Assembly (NCBI GenBank): GCA_028864905.1
Contig: JAGWLP010000003.1
Location: forward strand, 1 to 52,045
Direction of reading: 5' to 3'
From: Gammaproteobacteria bacterium
Lineage (GTDB): Bacteria; Pseudomonadota; Gammaproteobacteria; Natronospirales; REEB76
Length of the DNA: 52,045 nt
Shown here piece by piece: positions 28,857 to 37,999 of this stretch (its first letter is position 1; each line of letters opens with the position of its first letter). A program made the translations under genes and the position numbers. The notes under the pieces were generated by a model that searched no databases, was not told where the DNA came from, and saw only the letters and a program-made list of their open reading frames with translations.

Positions 28857-31800
28857 TCAGGCTTGGTCGGTACGCGGTCCGGGCGCGTCGGCGTTCCCGC
28901 CGGCAGTGCCGACATCGGGGAGCGTCACAAGTTCGCTGGCCAGTGGCAGGCTGGCTTCGAGGCGCGTGCCCTGGCCCGGAGCGGAGTGCAACTCGAACTT
29001 GCCACCGGCGAAGCGCACGCGTTCCTGCATACCCAGCAGCCCGAAACTCCGGCCTGCGGCCGCGCGCCGGCGCGCGGCGTCCACGTCAAAGCCGCGTCCG
29101 TCGTCCTGCACACTGAAGTACAGCGTGCCATCCTGAACGCGCACATTAATCTCCACATGCCGGGCTTGGGCGTGCTTGGCCACATTGGTAAGCGCGGACT
29201 GCAGCACACGAAAACAGGTGATCTCCGTGATCGCCGGCAGACGCGGCAGACCCGGATCCATCTCCAGGCTCACCTTGAGTCCGGACGCGGCCACGCGTTC
29301 GCGCACAAACCAGCGCAGCGTGGCCGCAAGTCCCAGGTCGTCGAGCATTGCCGGCCGCAGATCCAGCGACAGGCTGCGCACCTGCTCGGAAAGCTCGGTG
29401 GTAAGCGCGCTGATTTTGCGGATCGCGGGCTGCTGTGCATGCGGCGCCCGGGTTTCCAGTTCCCTGAGCTGCAGCAGCACGGTCAGCAGATTCTGGCCCA
29501 TTTCGTCGTGCAACTCGCCGGCCAGGCGCCGCCGTTCCTCCTCTTGGGCCTGCAGGATGCGAGGCGATAGCCGCTGCAGCTCCAGCAGATAGGCTTGCAT
29601 GCGTTGTTCGGCTTCACGCCGCGCAGTGATGTCCAGGGCCACTCCCGCGAGACACGTTTGGCCCTGCAGGTCCAGTCGCCGTCCGGTGAAGTAATGCGGA
29701 ATCCGCCGGCCGTCACGGCACAACAATTCCGCCTCGATATCGGCGTGGCCGCGAGTGAATACCTGAGCGACACTGTCGGCCATGAGTTGGCGCTGTTCCG
29801 GAACGATCAGGTCGAGCGGGTTCAGTTGGCCAAGCTGCTCCGCGCTGTAGCCCGTGACCTGTTCGAGGCGCTGATTCCACATCAGGAATTTGCCCTGGTT
29901 GGTGCACAGTGTGAACAGGCCCGGCAGGCTGTTGATGGCGTGGGCGAGCAACAACTGTTCCCGGTGCAACTTCTCTTCGGCTTGCTTCTGCGCGCTGATG
30001 TCCACGCCCATGCCGACCACGCAGGATTGCCCGCGCCACAGGAAGGGCTGTGCCGCGAAGTAATAGGGAATACGCCGCCCATCCTTGGTATAAAGTTCGG
30101 TTTCACCGCTCAAGCTGCTGCCGTGCAGGATTTCCTGCATCAATTCCGTGTGCCGCGCACGCCGGTCCGGGGGAACGATGTCGGCCGTGGTAATCTCGCG
30201 CATTTCCTGCATGCTGTAGCCGGTGATCTCTTCAGTTTGCCGGTTCCAGCGCAGGAATTTGCCCTCGGCATCGAACACGTAGAACACCCCGGGCAGCACG
30301 TCCAGCGCATGCAGCACGAATTGACGTTCTGCCAGCAGACGGCTTTCCGCCTCGAGACGCGCGCTGATATCGGCGATGAATATCTGGATGTTGCCGTCCT
30401 CAAGCCGCGTGGCGTTCAATTCCATGTAGATGATGTGGCCGTCCTGATGGCGCAGGCATGATTGCAGATGCACGTTGTCACCTGCGGCCACCTGACTCAC
30501 GCGCTGCATCGTTTGGACCTCGTCCAGGGACACCAACTGGCTGATGTGCATGGCGAGCAACTGGTCACGGCGATAGCCGGTCATCTGGCACAGAGCGCGG
30601 TTGACAAACAGGATTTCACCCGTGGGCCGGCGCACCAGGATGCCGAACATGGCCTGTTCCACCAGCTCGCGGTGTTGGCGTTCACTTTCCTCAAGCTGGT
30701 GTTGAACTGCCAGGCGCTCGCCAATATCGCGCTGCACCGATTGGATGTCGCCGTTCGACAGGCGCAGCGTGCTTACCTCCACAGGCACCTTGTGACCGTC
30801 CTTGTGGTACATCCAGGATTCAAAGCGGGCCGATTCGCCGGGATTGAGCAGATTACCGCGCTGTTCGGACGGTTCAATCACATCGGTAATGCGCATGCGC
30901 AGCAATTCCTCGCGGCTGTAACCCAGCATCTTGCAGAACGCCGCGTTTACCAGGATGTATTCACCCGATGCGCGCCGCACGCAAATGGCTTCCACCGCCT
31001 GTTCGATAAGCTGTACATAGCGCTGCTCGCCGGCGGTACGTGCGCGCTCGATGTTGCGACGCGCTTGCGCCTGGGCTTCGAGGCTGGCCGCCATGCGATT
31101 CAAGCCCGCGGCCAGCAGGCCGAATTCACCGTCGGTGTCCGTCAATTGGGCGCGCGCCTCCCATTGGCCGCGGCCGATGCGTTGCAGGGTTTGTAGCAGG
31201 TGCCGGAGCCGGCGCGTGACCAACGTGGACGTGGCCCACCACGTCGTCAGCATGATGCACAACGCCACCGTCACCACGATGACCAGATCCCAAGCCAGGG
31301 GCACAAAAGTTGTGGTCCGCAATACGCTCACGTCTATGCCGCTGGCTACGAGCAGGGCGTGTTGGGGGATGTCAGTCGGGATGCGCTGCAGCGAAAAGAC
31401 GCGCGGCTTGCCGTCGATTCCCGGCAGGGAACGCTGCACCGTGCCCGATGCGGCGCGCAGCGCCTGGAACAGGGCGCTGTGGGACTGGTCGCTGCCAGTC
31501 AGAGTGCGGTCCTCGGGATAGTGCATCAACAGAGTGCCATCCTGGCTGAGCACGGCGAGCGCACCGTAATGCGCCAGCAGGATCTCCTTGTCCGGCGGTG
31601 CCAGCACCTCGGGCGAAACCGCCGCGCTCAAGGCGCCGATCAGATTCCCGGCAGCATCAAAATACGGCGCGGAAAACACCAGCAGGCTGTGCTGTGAAAT
31701 GAACCCCCGGGGAATCTCGTCGCTGGTAAAGCGACGCGTGCGCTGCACTTCCTGGAACCAGGCCCGGTTACTGACGTTGATGGCGTGTGCAAAGGGCACC

Positions 31801-32144
31801 GCGCTGCAGCGGAATTCACCGTTCAAGGACACCACGGCCAGATTGGCGTAAAACGGCATGCGGGCGCGCAGTGCCGCCAGTGCCCGGCTGCATACCGCTG
31901 GCGACGCACTTACGGCCGGCAGTTGCGCCATGAGCGTGAGCACATCCTGACTGCGCGCGGCCAGATCCCGATAACGGTCAGCTACGTGATTCGCAGCCAG
32001 CTGGCTGATGCTGTAGGCGTAACTGCGCGCGGTGTGATAACGCTCGAACGCGGTGTAAATCAGCACCGCCATGGCGGGCAGCGTGCTGATTGCCACCAGC
32101 AACACCAGGCGCATGCGCAAATCCTGCGGCAGGGGGAGTTTCAT
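28857..32144 (-). CDS. membrane histidine kinase with Cache-like sensor, HAMP and four PAS domains
   Basis: Large sensor kinase, 1,095 residues from the ATG at 32144 (the open frame continues upstream without domain similarity). TM1 is at about 11-32. A periplasmic Cache-like domain (about 40-275) is followed by TM2 (about 284-305) and HAMP (about 306-360). Four PAS domains start near residues 373, 489, 608 and 732. The HisKA_3 transmitter has the H box LAGELHDEMGQ with His879, and the HATPase has N987, DDGRGFD and GLLGMQER. This NarX/DegS-type transmitter pairs with NarL-type regulators; one is encoded at 32714-33337. No receiver domain of its own. The signal is unknown. Confidence 0.9.
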   Translation of the reverse strand: MKLPLPQDLRMRLVLLVAISTLPAMAVLIYTAFERYHTARSYAYSISQLAANHVADRYRDLAARSQDVLTLMAQLPAVSASPAVCSRALAALRARMPFYANLAVVSLNGEFRCSAVPFAHAINVSNRAWFQEVQRTRRFTSDEIPRGFISQHSLLVFSAPYFDAAGNLIGALSAAVSPEVLAPPDKEILLAHYGALAVLSQDGTLLMHYPEDRTLTGSDQSHSALFQALRAASGTVQRSLPGIDGKPRVFSLQRIPTDIPQHALLVASGIDVSVLRTTTFVPLAWDLVIVVTVALCIMLTTWWATSTLVTRRLRHLLQTLQRIGRGQWEARAQLTDTDGEFGLLAAGLNRMAASLEAQAQARRNIERARTAGEQRYVQLIEQAVEAICVRRASGEYILVNAAFCKMLGYSREELLRMRITDVIEPSEQRGNLLNPGESARFESWMYHKDGHKVPVEVSTLRLSNGDIQSVQRDIGERLAVQHQLEESERQHRELVEQAMFGILVRRPTGEILFVNRALCQMTGYRRDQLLAMHISQLVSLDEVQTMQRVSQVAAGDNVHLQSCLRHQDGHIIYMELNATRLEDGNIQIFIADISARLEAESRLLAERQFVLHALDVLPGVFYVFDAEGKFLRWNRQTEEITGYSMQEMREITTADIVPPDRRARHTELMQEILHGSSLSGETELYTKDGRRIPYYFAAQPFLWRGQSCVVGMGVDISAQKQAEEKLHREQLLLAHAINSLPGLFTLCTNQGKFLMWNQRLEQVTGYSAEQLGQLNPLDLIVPEQRQLMADSVAQVFTRGHADIEAELLCRDGRRIPHYFTGRRLDLQGQTCLAGVALDITARREAEQRMQAYLLELQRLSPRILQAQEEERRRLAGELHDEMGQNLLTVLLQLRELETRAPHAQQPAIRKISALTTELSEQVRSLSLDLRPAMLDDLGLAATLRWFVRERVAASGLKVSLEMDPGLPRLPAITEITCFRVLQSALTNVAKHAQARHVEINVRVQDGTLYFSVQDDGRGFDVDAARRRAAAGRSFGLLGMQERVRFAGGKFELHSAPGQGTRLEASLPLASELVTLPDVGTAGGNADAPGPRTDQA

Positions 32145-32285
32145 GTTGGTTGCGCCAAGCGCGGTTTGGACGACGGGCGGCGGGGCCGACACCGGGGCCC
32201 TGCACGATTGGCCGCCGCCCGCCCGGTCCGGGTTTCCCTGATTGCTACCCCGGGGCTTTCCCAATGCCTTTCAGAAACTGCCTGA

Positions 32286-32314
32286 TTTAAACCGGAACCA
32301 TGTGCCCTTATAAA
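32286..32314 (+). promoter_or_regulatory. candidate promoter of the small SCPU-like gene
   Basis: TTTAAA (32286-32291), a 17-base spacer and TATAAA (32309-32314). The -10 box ends only seven bases before the ATG at 32322, so the transcript would have almost no leader. Confidence 0.45.
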
Positions 32315-32321
32315 CATAATT

Positions 32322-32693
32322 ATGTCAATCGGTATACGTTTCCTGGCATGCGCGACTTTGGGGGCAATCCTGACCGCTATTTCCCTCTCCAGCCTGGCCG
32401 CTGACCGCAGGGCGCAGTTTGCGGTGATGGTGCAGGTGTTGCCTCGTTGCCAATGGTCGCTGGAGGTGGACGATGCCCGCACCGGGAGATTCGCCATTGA
32501 ATGCACTCGAAACACCGAGTATTCGGTTAGTTTGACCCGCGGTGGCGATTTACGGCCCGATGCAAACCTGCACATGGCGCGTGGTATCGGCAGCGGCGCC
32601 CTCCAGGTGATTCCGTTGCGCGTGCCACCGCCTGTTTCCACAGATGCCGCTCCGCCAGGCAATGCGCCGCTATTCCTGACCATCAATTATTAA
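32322..32693 (+). CDS. small secreted SCPU-like protein
   Basis: Exported protein of 123 residues with a clear signal peptide (about 1-27, cleaved after SLAA). The mature part has the pattern of spore coat protein U (SCPU) pilin domains: an early strand FAVMVQVLPRC, a second Cys in IECTRNTEYSVSL, and a final FLTINY strand. It lacks the LYT...WGD middle found in the other SCPU proteins here and is about 50 residues shorter. It lies between the kinase and regulator genes on the opposite strand, next to the Csu-type pilus operon. A subunit, chaperone ligand or decayed pilin are all possible; the family link is inference from weak similarity. Confidence 0.6.
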   Translation: MSIGIRFLACATLGAILTAISLSSLAADRRAQFAVMVQVLPRCQWSLEVDDARTGRFAIECTRNTEYSVSLTRGGDLRPDANLHMARGIGSGALQVIPLRVPPPVSTDAAPPGNAPLFLTINY

Positions 32694-32713
32694 GATTTCA
32701 GCCGCGTCCGCGT

Positions 32714-33337
32714 TCATTTGTTCGAGAGCGGCGCGAGCCGCGCCGCGTAACGGATCAGGGCGGCAGCGTTCGGGATCCGCAGGCGTTGCATGATTTCGGC
32801 GCGATGACTCTCCACCGTTTTGACGCTTAACTGCAATTCCAGGGCGATGGCCTTGACGTTTTTGCCCTCGGCAATCAGGCGCAGGATCTGTTTTTGGCGC
32901 GGCGTGAGGTGTGTGACTTGGCCGTCATGCCGCTCGAGGGCCTGCTGGGATACCGCGGCGCTGAGATAGGTGCCGCCGCGCGCCACCGCTTCGATCGCCA
33001 GTTTTAGCTCATCGGGGGTGGCGCGCTTCAGGACGTAGGCGGAAGCCCCGGCGGCCAGCGCTTCGTGCACGTACTCCTCGTTGGCATGCATGGAAAGGAT
33101 GATGACGTGGATGTCAGCGGCCTGCGCGTGAATCTGGGTGGTGGCCTGCAAACCGTTCAGGTCGTCCATCTGCAGGTCCATGATCACGATATCCGGATGC
33201 AACGTGCCCGCGAGCTGCACGGCCTCGCGCCCGCTGGTGGCCTCGGCCACCACTTCGACGTCCGCCATACCCTGCAGCAGCTTCACCACGCCGGCGCGGA
33301 ACAGCGTGTGATCGTCGGCAATCAGAATTCGGGGCAT
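32714..33337 (-). CDS. NarL/FixJ-family response regulator
   Basis: Two-component transcription factor, 207 residues. The receiver domain (MPRILIADDHTLFR onward) has phospho-acceptor Asp54 in IVIMDLQMDD and the conserved Lys in YVLKRA. The LuxR-type helix-turn-helix (about 143-200) contains LTPRQKQILRLIAEGKNVKAIA and SVKTVESHR. The ATG at 33337 is preferred over a TTG at 33367, which lies upstream of the likely transcription start. Probable partner of the HisKA_3 kinase gene at 28857-32144. It is 222 bases downstream of the pilus operon on the same strand, so control of the pilus is plausible but not shown. Confidence 0.93.
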   Translation of the reverse strand: MPRILIADDHTLFRAGVVKLLQGMADVEVVAEATSGREAVQLAGTLHPDIVIMDLQMDDLNGLQATTQIHAQAADIHVIILSMHANEEYVHEALAAGASAYVLKRATPDELKLAIEAVARGGTYLSAAVSQQALERHDGQVTHLTPRQKQILRLIAEGKNVKAIALELQLSVKTVESHRAEIMQRLRIPNAAALIRYAARLAPLSNK

Positions 33338-33366
33338 GGCACACCTCGCCGGCCTGTGATCGCTCA

Positions 33367-33372
33367 ATTATA
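33367..33372 (-). promoter_or_regulatory. -10 element upstream of the response regulator
   Basis: A consensus TATAAT on the minus strand, 29 bases before the ATG at 33337. No matching -35 is seen, which could mean activator dependence. Confidence 0.45.
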
Positions 33373-33490
33373 AAGATACTGCATAAACCCGGGGTCAGTC
33401 AGCGCACCCGCGCCGGAGGCGGTGAAGCGAACTGGAGTTGCGGGACGTCTGGAATGACCGCGCTCGGTTCTGGCCCGCGGCGTTACTTGC

Positions 33491-33547
33491 GGAAAGCAGC
33501 ACTTTTGAATTCATGGCATGCGAAGTAGTGTCGCACAAGCTGCTTCC
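33491..33547 (-). terminator. long inverted repeat after the pilus operon
   Basis: On the minus strand GGAAGCAGC (33539-33547) can pair with GCTGCTTTCC (33491-33500), with one bulged T, around a loop of 38 bases that has smaller pairings. It begins 12 bases after the last pilus gene and may end or stabilise that transcript. No T tract follows. Confidence 0.3.
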
Positions 33548-33559
33548 AGAGTTTGGAGA

Positions 33560-34021
33560 TCAGAAGTTGACGGTGACATCAATAGTGTCGCGGTAAGCGC
33601 CGGGGGCGATATCCTGCCGGGCGGGAACCCGCGCGTATACGTTCAGGCGCACGCGGTTGTTGTTGAACGGCTGGCTGAACGTCTGGGTGCCGCCGGTCCC
33701 GTCGCCCCAGATAATGTTGCGTGCGGCATTGGTGTACAGGTTGTAGTCCAGTTGGTCACCAGTTGTGCCGCTTAACATGTAGCGGGGATTGTACGAACCA
33801 CTCTGGCCGGCGCTGAGTGCTACGGTGACGGTTCCCGCGCCGCTGCATCGGACGATGATGCGGCCAGTACGGTTCAACGGTGCGGCCTTCAGCGGATCGT
33901 AGTTGCCGAATTTCACCTGATTGGCTCTGACCGTGCAGGAGGCGGCCCGGCAGGTCGCCGGTATGCCGAGCACGACTGCGCAAGCCAGCAGGGAAACTGC
34001 GAGGACGGTGCAGGCGCGCAC
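33560..34021 (-). CDS. SCPU domain pilin, last gene of the Csu-type operon
   Basis: Secreted SCPU-domain protein, 153 residues, with a signal peptide to about residue 26. The domain shows the usual order: Cys after the start, VKFGNYDPL, IVRCSGAG with the second Cys, LDYNLYTNA, IIWGDGTGG and a C-terminal DTIDVTVNF strand used for chaperone and donor-strand contacts. It lies two bases after the preceding SCPU gene. In the Acinetobacter csu operon the distal gene encodes a two-domain tip adhesin; this protein has one domain only. Confidence 0.88.
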   Translation of the reverse strand: MRACTVLAVSLLACAVVLGIPATCRAASCTVRANQVKFGNYDPLKAAPLNRTGRIIVRCSGAGTVTVALSAGQSGSYNPRYMLSGTTGDQLDYNLYTNAARNIIWGDGTGGTQTFSQPFNNNRVRLNVYARVPARQDIAPGAYRDTIDVTVNF

Positions 34022-34023
34022 AG

Positions 34024-34557
34024 TCAGAACGTCACCGTGACGGTGATAGTGTCGGTGTAACTGCCCGGAATCATGTCTTGTTGTGCGGGAATATTACCGT
34101 AAACAGTGTTTGTCACGCCTGCCCTCGCCTGCGGTCGCGAGACGGTTGTCGAGACCGTGGTAGATCCTGAACTCCCGTCTCCCCATACCGTAGTGAGTGT
34201 GGAATCGGTGTACAGATTGTAATTCAGTACATTCCCCCCGCTGGTCAAAGTGCGCTGCACATACGTCCCACTGCCGCTGCTGAGCGAAATGGTATAAGTA
34301 ATGCCGCTTCTGGGGACTCCACTCGGGCACTGGAAGGTGAGCGTGCTGGTGCCGGTGACTGAAGCTACGTTCAAGGGATTGTAATTGCCGAAATTCACCG
34401 CGGTGGAGCTGATGGTGCAACTCGGTGCGGCGCGCAGAGCAGCGGCCATCAGCAAGCCAGCGACGCCGGCGGCAATTGGCAGCCACCGGTTGTTGGTGCG
34501 TGCCGATCTTGTACATACAGGCCGACGTGCCGGCATCCAAAGGCGTTTGCTTTTCAT
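34024..34557 (-). CDS. SCPU domain pilin with extended signal region
   Basis: Secreted SCPU-domain protein, 177 residues. The start at 34557 overlaps the usher stop by four bases (ATGA). The N-terminal region before the hydrophobic core (LPIAAGVAGLLMAAALRAA) is unusually long and basic, about 25 residues. The mature domain has VNFGNYNPL, FQCPSG, LNYNLYTDS, TVWGDGSSG and DTITVTVTF. Probably a minor subunit or tip component with the gene that follows. Confidence 0.88.
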   Translation of the reverse strand: MKSKRLWMPARRPVCTRSARTNNRWLPIAAGVAGLLMAAALRAAPSCTISSTAVNFGNYNPLNVASVTGTSTLTFQCPSGVPRSGITYTISLSSGSGTYVQRTLTSGGNVLNYNLYTDSTLTTVWGDGSSGSTTVSTTVSRPQARAGVTNTVYGNIPAQQDMIPGSYTDTITVTVTF

Positions 34558-37166
34558 GGCGATGCCACCTTGCAAATGAAAGTTCCCAAATCCGGCAACG
34601 GATCGCTGGTCTGCGGCATGCTGACCTGCAATCGGCAGCTTTGATGGTCCCAGTTTGCCTCGATTTCATTATGGGCTTGCAGGCCGGTGAGATACAGCTC
34701 GCCGTCCAGGCCCACGGGGAAATTCTGAGTCTGGCCCAGAATTTGGACGGTAGCTCCGGCCGGCAGCGACTTGCCGTCCGCGAGCTTGATGGTGAGCGTG
34801 GCGCCGCGCGCCGAAGTGATGGGGAATTTCACCACCACGCCGCTGTTGAAGCGCGGCACCGCGTTTTGTTGCAGCGCGTTGATCTGGACGCTCAGCGGAA
34901 TACTCTGGGCGTCGAGGCTCACGGGGTTGTTCTGGTAGGGACGCAGGTTAGGTATCAATGCGTCGCCGTTCTTGTCAGTGACGCCGACCGGCTGGTTGTC
35001 GGCGTACACGGTGACGTCGGGAATGCCGGGCGCCTCCACCAGGCCAAACGCACCGTTGATCTGGCGCGTGGGGAACACCCCGCCGCCGATGAAGGCCAGT
35101 CCGCTGCTGGCCTCGGCCTGATAACTGGTCTGGCCGGCGGTGTTGAGCGCGCCCACGCGGTAGGTGCCGACATTGTTCTGATAATCGTATTCCGCCTGGC
35201 TGAAGGCGTCCGGCCCAAGCTGTGCGCTCACGCGGTAGCCGCTGCCGGTGCCGGCGGGCAGGCTCTCCTGCACCTGGGCGAAACCCTGGTCCACGTTGTT
35301 CTGGCGCTGCACGCCGAAACTCACGTTGCTGCGCTCGCCGAAGGGCAGCGTGAACATCAGGATTACGCCGTTACTGCTGCTGGTGAGCGTGTGATAGGCG
35401 TTGGCGCTGAAGAAGCCGCGGTTGCCGACATTGATGCTGTAACTTGCGGTTACCAGGCGCGTGTGGCCGAACAGCGGCGAGCTTTGATCGAGGTAGGCGA
35501 GCGAAACCGAGCCGGCGCGGCCCAGGAAAGCGCCGACGCTGGCGGTAATCTGTTTGCGCGGTGCCGGCAGACCGTTGTAGCCCAGCTCGGTAAAGTCCGG
35601 ACTCGCCAGTTGTGAGCTCAGGCCGGCGTTGAACGTTACGCCCTGCCACTGATAGCCGATGAGTCCCAGCACACCCTGTCCGAGCGCGCCGTGACTTGCG
35701 GCCAAAGCGGCATTGAATATGCCCGCTGTGGGCGCCGCCCAGGTAGCGCCGACGCTTGCATCCTGCAGGCCAGTGGAACTTTCGGCGCGCAGCTCGCCGG
35801 TGAAATCGTCGCTGAAGCCATGACGGAACAGCCCGGTGGCGGCAAATGGCCCGTAGTCGTTGCTCGCGAGGCCGTAGTTCTCACGCAGCTTGCCGGCGGC
35901 AAACGCATAATCGTCGAGCCCGGATTTCAGCAGATTCGAGCTGGCATAGAAGGATTCCGAAATCACCTGTTCGCGGCCGAGCAGGTCACGCACCACCAGC
36001 GTGGCGGTACCGGGCCCGGTGACCACCGGCACCGCCGGCACCGAGAACGGGCCGGGCGGCACCTGCTGGGATTCCTTGAGTACGCCGTTTACATACAGCT
36101 GCACGGTCGAGGGCAGCGCTGCCTGACCGCCGATCACTGGCAGTGGAAAGGTGATGAAGTACGGACGGGTGGCGAAGTTGGTGCCGTACTGGATGCCGCC
36201 CAGGCGCACGGCGAGACCAGTCATGCCGCCGTTGGTGATGCTGTCACCGAGCTGCAAGGTGGTCATGTTGTCGGGATCGTCATGCGTCCACACGCTGTCG
36301 AGCCGCGTCCATTGGCTGTGGGCGTGATTGATGTTCTGGCCGATGAAGCTCGAAGTGCCCACGCCCCAGTCGTTGAACACGCCGGCTTCGAGCAGACTGT
36401 TGATGCCGGTCACGCCGGGACTGCGGGTGCCGAGAAAATCGTAATTGAGAAAACCGCCGAAAGGCGTGGGCTGCAGGTGCGGATTGCTGGGGAACAGGCC
36501 GTCCACCACCGAACCGGTGAAGGCACCGGGCGGCGCGCTGATCCACAGGGTTTCCGTGGTCGCGTCCACGTGATAGCTCAGGCCGGGAATCGCATCCAGC
36601 GGATAGAATTTTTCGCCTTGATACAGATACGGCTGGGTCGCAGGCAAGCGCAGCCTCCAGCGCTCCAGGTCGGAGTCACGCGCATACAGATTCTTGTCCG
36701 GCGTGCTGCCGAAGCCGAGCAACATATCGGTCTCATGCCAGGGCTGCTGGTTGAGATGCACTTCCAGCAGCAGTTCGATGGGCGCGGTGGGTGTCGCTGC
36801 CTGTGTGGCAGTGACCGTCGCAGCGGGCGCGGCGGGATTGGTCGAGACTGCGCGCGCCGGAATCCCCGCGTGCGCGGTTGCGGGCGCGCCAGCTGACGCG
36901 GAGCGGACCGTCCCTGAGGCGCGTATCGGTCGTGACGCACGCGCGATCGGGGACGGTTGTAAAGCGGGCGGCTGCGCTGCGGGCTTGGCCGGCACAGAGG
37001 TGACCGCGGTGGACGGCGGTACGTTTGGATGCGATACAGTCACCGGGGCATGCGGTGGCTGCGAACAGCGGCGGAGTGACAACAGCACGACGACAGCTAC
37101 CAGAGCGACGGCCACCGCCAAGCCGAATCGCAGCGCACTGCCGCGGCTGAATGCGCCCCCGGACAT
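34554..37166 (-). CDS. csuD: Csu-type fimbrial usher with N-terminal anchor and Pro/Ala-rich linker
   Basis: Outer-membrane usher for archaic chaperone-usher pili, 870 residues. From about residue 130 (IELLLEVHLNQQPW) it follows the family: N-terminal domain, beta barrel with plug (QLYVNGVLKESQQVPPG) and C-terminal domains ending with Cys-containing FICKVASP. Residues 1-130 are unusual. A basic segment and a hydrophobic helix (about 14-31) lack a signal-peptidase site and end in LRRC, then comes a roughly 95-residue Pro/Ala/Thr-rich stretch. No internal ATG would remove this part. It follows the chaperone gene after 91 bases and overlaps the next pilin gene. Confidence 0.9.
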   Translation of the reverse strand: MSGGAFSRGSALRFGLAVAVALVAVVVLLSLRRCSQPPHAPVTVSHPNVPPSTAVTSVPAKPAAQPPALQPSPIARASRPIRASGTVRSASAGAPATAHAGIPARAVSTNPAAPAATVTATQAATPTAPIELLLEVHLNQQPWHETDMLLGFGSTPDKNLYARDSDLERWRLRLPATQPYLYQGEKFYPLDAIPGLSYHVDATTETLWISAPPGAFTGSVVDGLFPSNPHLQPTPFGGFLNYDFLGTRSPGVTGINSLLEAGVFNDWGVGTSSFIGQNINHAHSQWTRLDSVWTHDDPDNMTTLQLGDSITNGGMTGLAVRLGGIQYGTNFATRPYFITFPLPVIGGQAALPSTVQLYVNGVLKESQQVPPGPFSVPAVPVVTGPGTATLVVRDLLGREQVISESFYASSNLLKSGLDDYAFAAGKLRENYGLASNDYGPFAATGLFRHGFSDDFTGELRAESSTGLQDASVGATWAAPTAGIFNAALAASHGALGQGVLGLIGYQWQGVTFNAGLSSQLASPDFTELGYNGLPAPRKQITASVGAFLGRAGSVSLAYLDQSSPLFGHTRLVTASYSINVGNRGFFSANAYHTLTSSSNGVILMFTLPFGERSNVSFGVQRQNNVDQGFAQVQESLPAGTGSGYRVSAQLGPDAFSQAEYDYQNNVGTYRVGALNTAGQTSYQAEASSGLAFIGGGVFPTRQINGAFGLVEAPGIPDVTVYADNQPVGVTDKNGDALIPNLRPYQNNPVSLDAQSIPLSVQINALQQNAVPRFNSGVVVKFPITSARGATLTIKLADGKSLPAGATVQILGQTQNFPVGLDGELYLTGLQAHNEIEANWDHQSCRLQVSMPQTSDPLPDLGTFICKVASP

Positions 37167-37257
37167 GGGTCAGGCCGTGACGGCCGGTAAAGGGCCGCCG
37201 GGGGAAGTGTGGGGAAAATCGGGCCTGAAAACACAACGCGCCGTGCGGACGTCGGCC

Positions 37258-37968
37258 TCAAGCTCCGGGGGCGAGTTGCGCATGGATGCTGCCCCCGTCG
37301 GTGTCCGCGGTGATCTGCAGCAGAGCATTCGCTGCCAGCGGCGCCGCCAGTTTGACGTTCCAGGTGCGTTGCGAGCCGGGCAAAAGGTAACCGCCGAATT
37401 CCTGCAGCAGCGGGGCGCTGCGGCCTTTTTCAGTCACGCTCAACTTGAGAAGTTCAGTGTGCGCCGTACCGTTGTTATGTACGCTAAGCTGCAATTCCTT
37501 GGCGGACATGCGTTTGGCGGACCACTGCAGGTCAGGAGCGGTTGTCATCGCCGGTTCGACGAATACCGGAATGCCAATACGCAGGGCGATCTGCACTCCG
37601 TGGAAACCCGCTCGAGGCGCCGGCGGCACTTCCGTGAGAAACAGCCGATAGCAGGTTTCCTGTTTGGCGTCGGACGCGGTGCGCAGGCCGATGCGCACCA
37701 CCTGCTGGCTGCCGGGGGCCACGGTGAAAATCGGGGGTGTGGCCAGAAGGTTGCGGCTCGGCGTGTACACGTCCCGACCGTTTTCCTGGGACCACGCCAC
37801 GATCTGCATCTGCACCACGGTGGGACTGTCGCTGCTGTTGATCACGCGCAGCACGCCGGTAGTTTGCGCGGCGGACAGCGTCACGCGTATGGGATTTACT
37901 TGGAAGGAAGCGGCTCGCGCCCCCAAGGGCGCGAGCAGCATGATTACCAGGAACAGCAGCTTACGCAT
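37258..37968 (-). CDS. csuC: Csu-type periplasmic pilus chaperone
   Basis: Periplasmic chaperone that folds and delivers SCPU subunits to the usher; 236 residues. Signal peptide to about residue 19, then the first immunoglobulin-like domain FQVNPIRVTLSAAQTTGVLRV with PSRNLLATPPIFTVAPGSQQVVRIG, matching FimC/CsuC-like families. The second domain follows GIPVFVEP. It lies 31 bases after the main pilin gene. Confidence 0.92.
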   Translation of the reverse strand: MRKLLFLVIMLLAPLGARAASFQVNPIRVTLSAAQTTGVLRVINSSDSPTVVQMQIVAWSQENGRDVYTPSRNLLATPPIFTVAPGSQQVVRIGLRTASDAKQETCYRLFLTEVPPAPRAGFHGVQIALRIGIPVFVEPAMTTAPDLQWSAKRMSAKELQLSVHNNGTAHTELLKLSVTEKGRSAPLLQEFGGYLLPGSQRTWNVKLAAPLAANALLQITADTDGGSIHAQLAPGA

Positions 37969-37999
37969 GACTCTGGTCCGCTCAAAGGCCGGGCAGGAC

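Noticed and set aside
33338..33367. Extended N-terminus of the response regulator from TTG at 33367
   Set aside because: It lies within the -10 box and upstream of the likely transcription start, and the receiver fold begins at the ATG at 33337.
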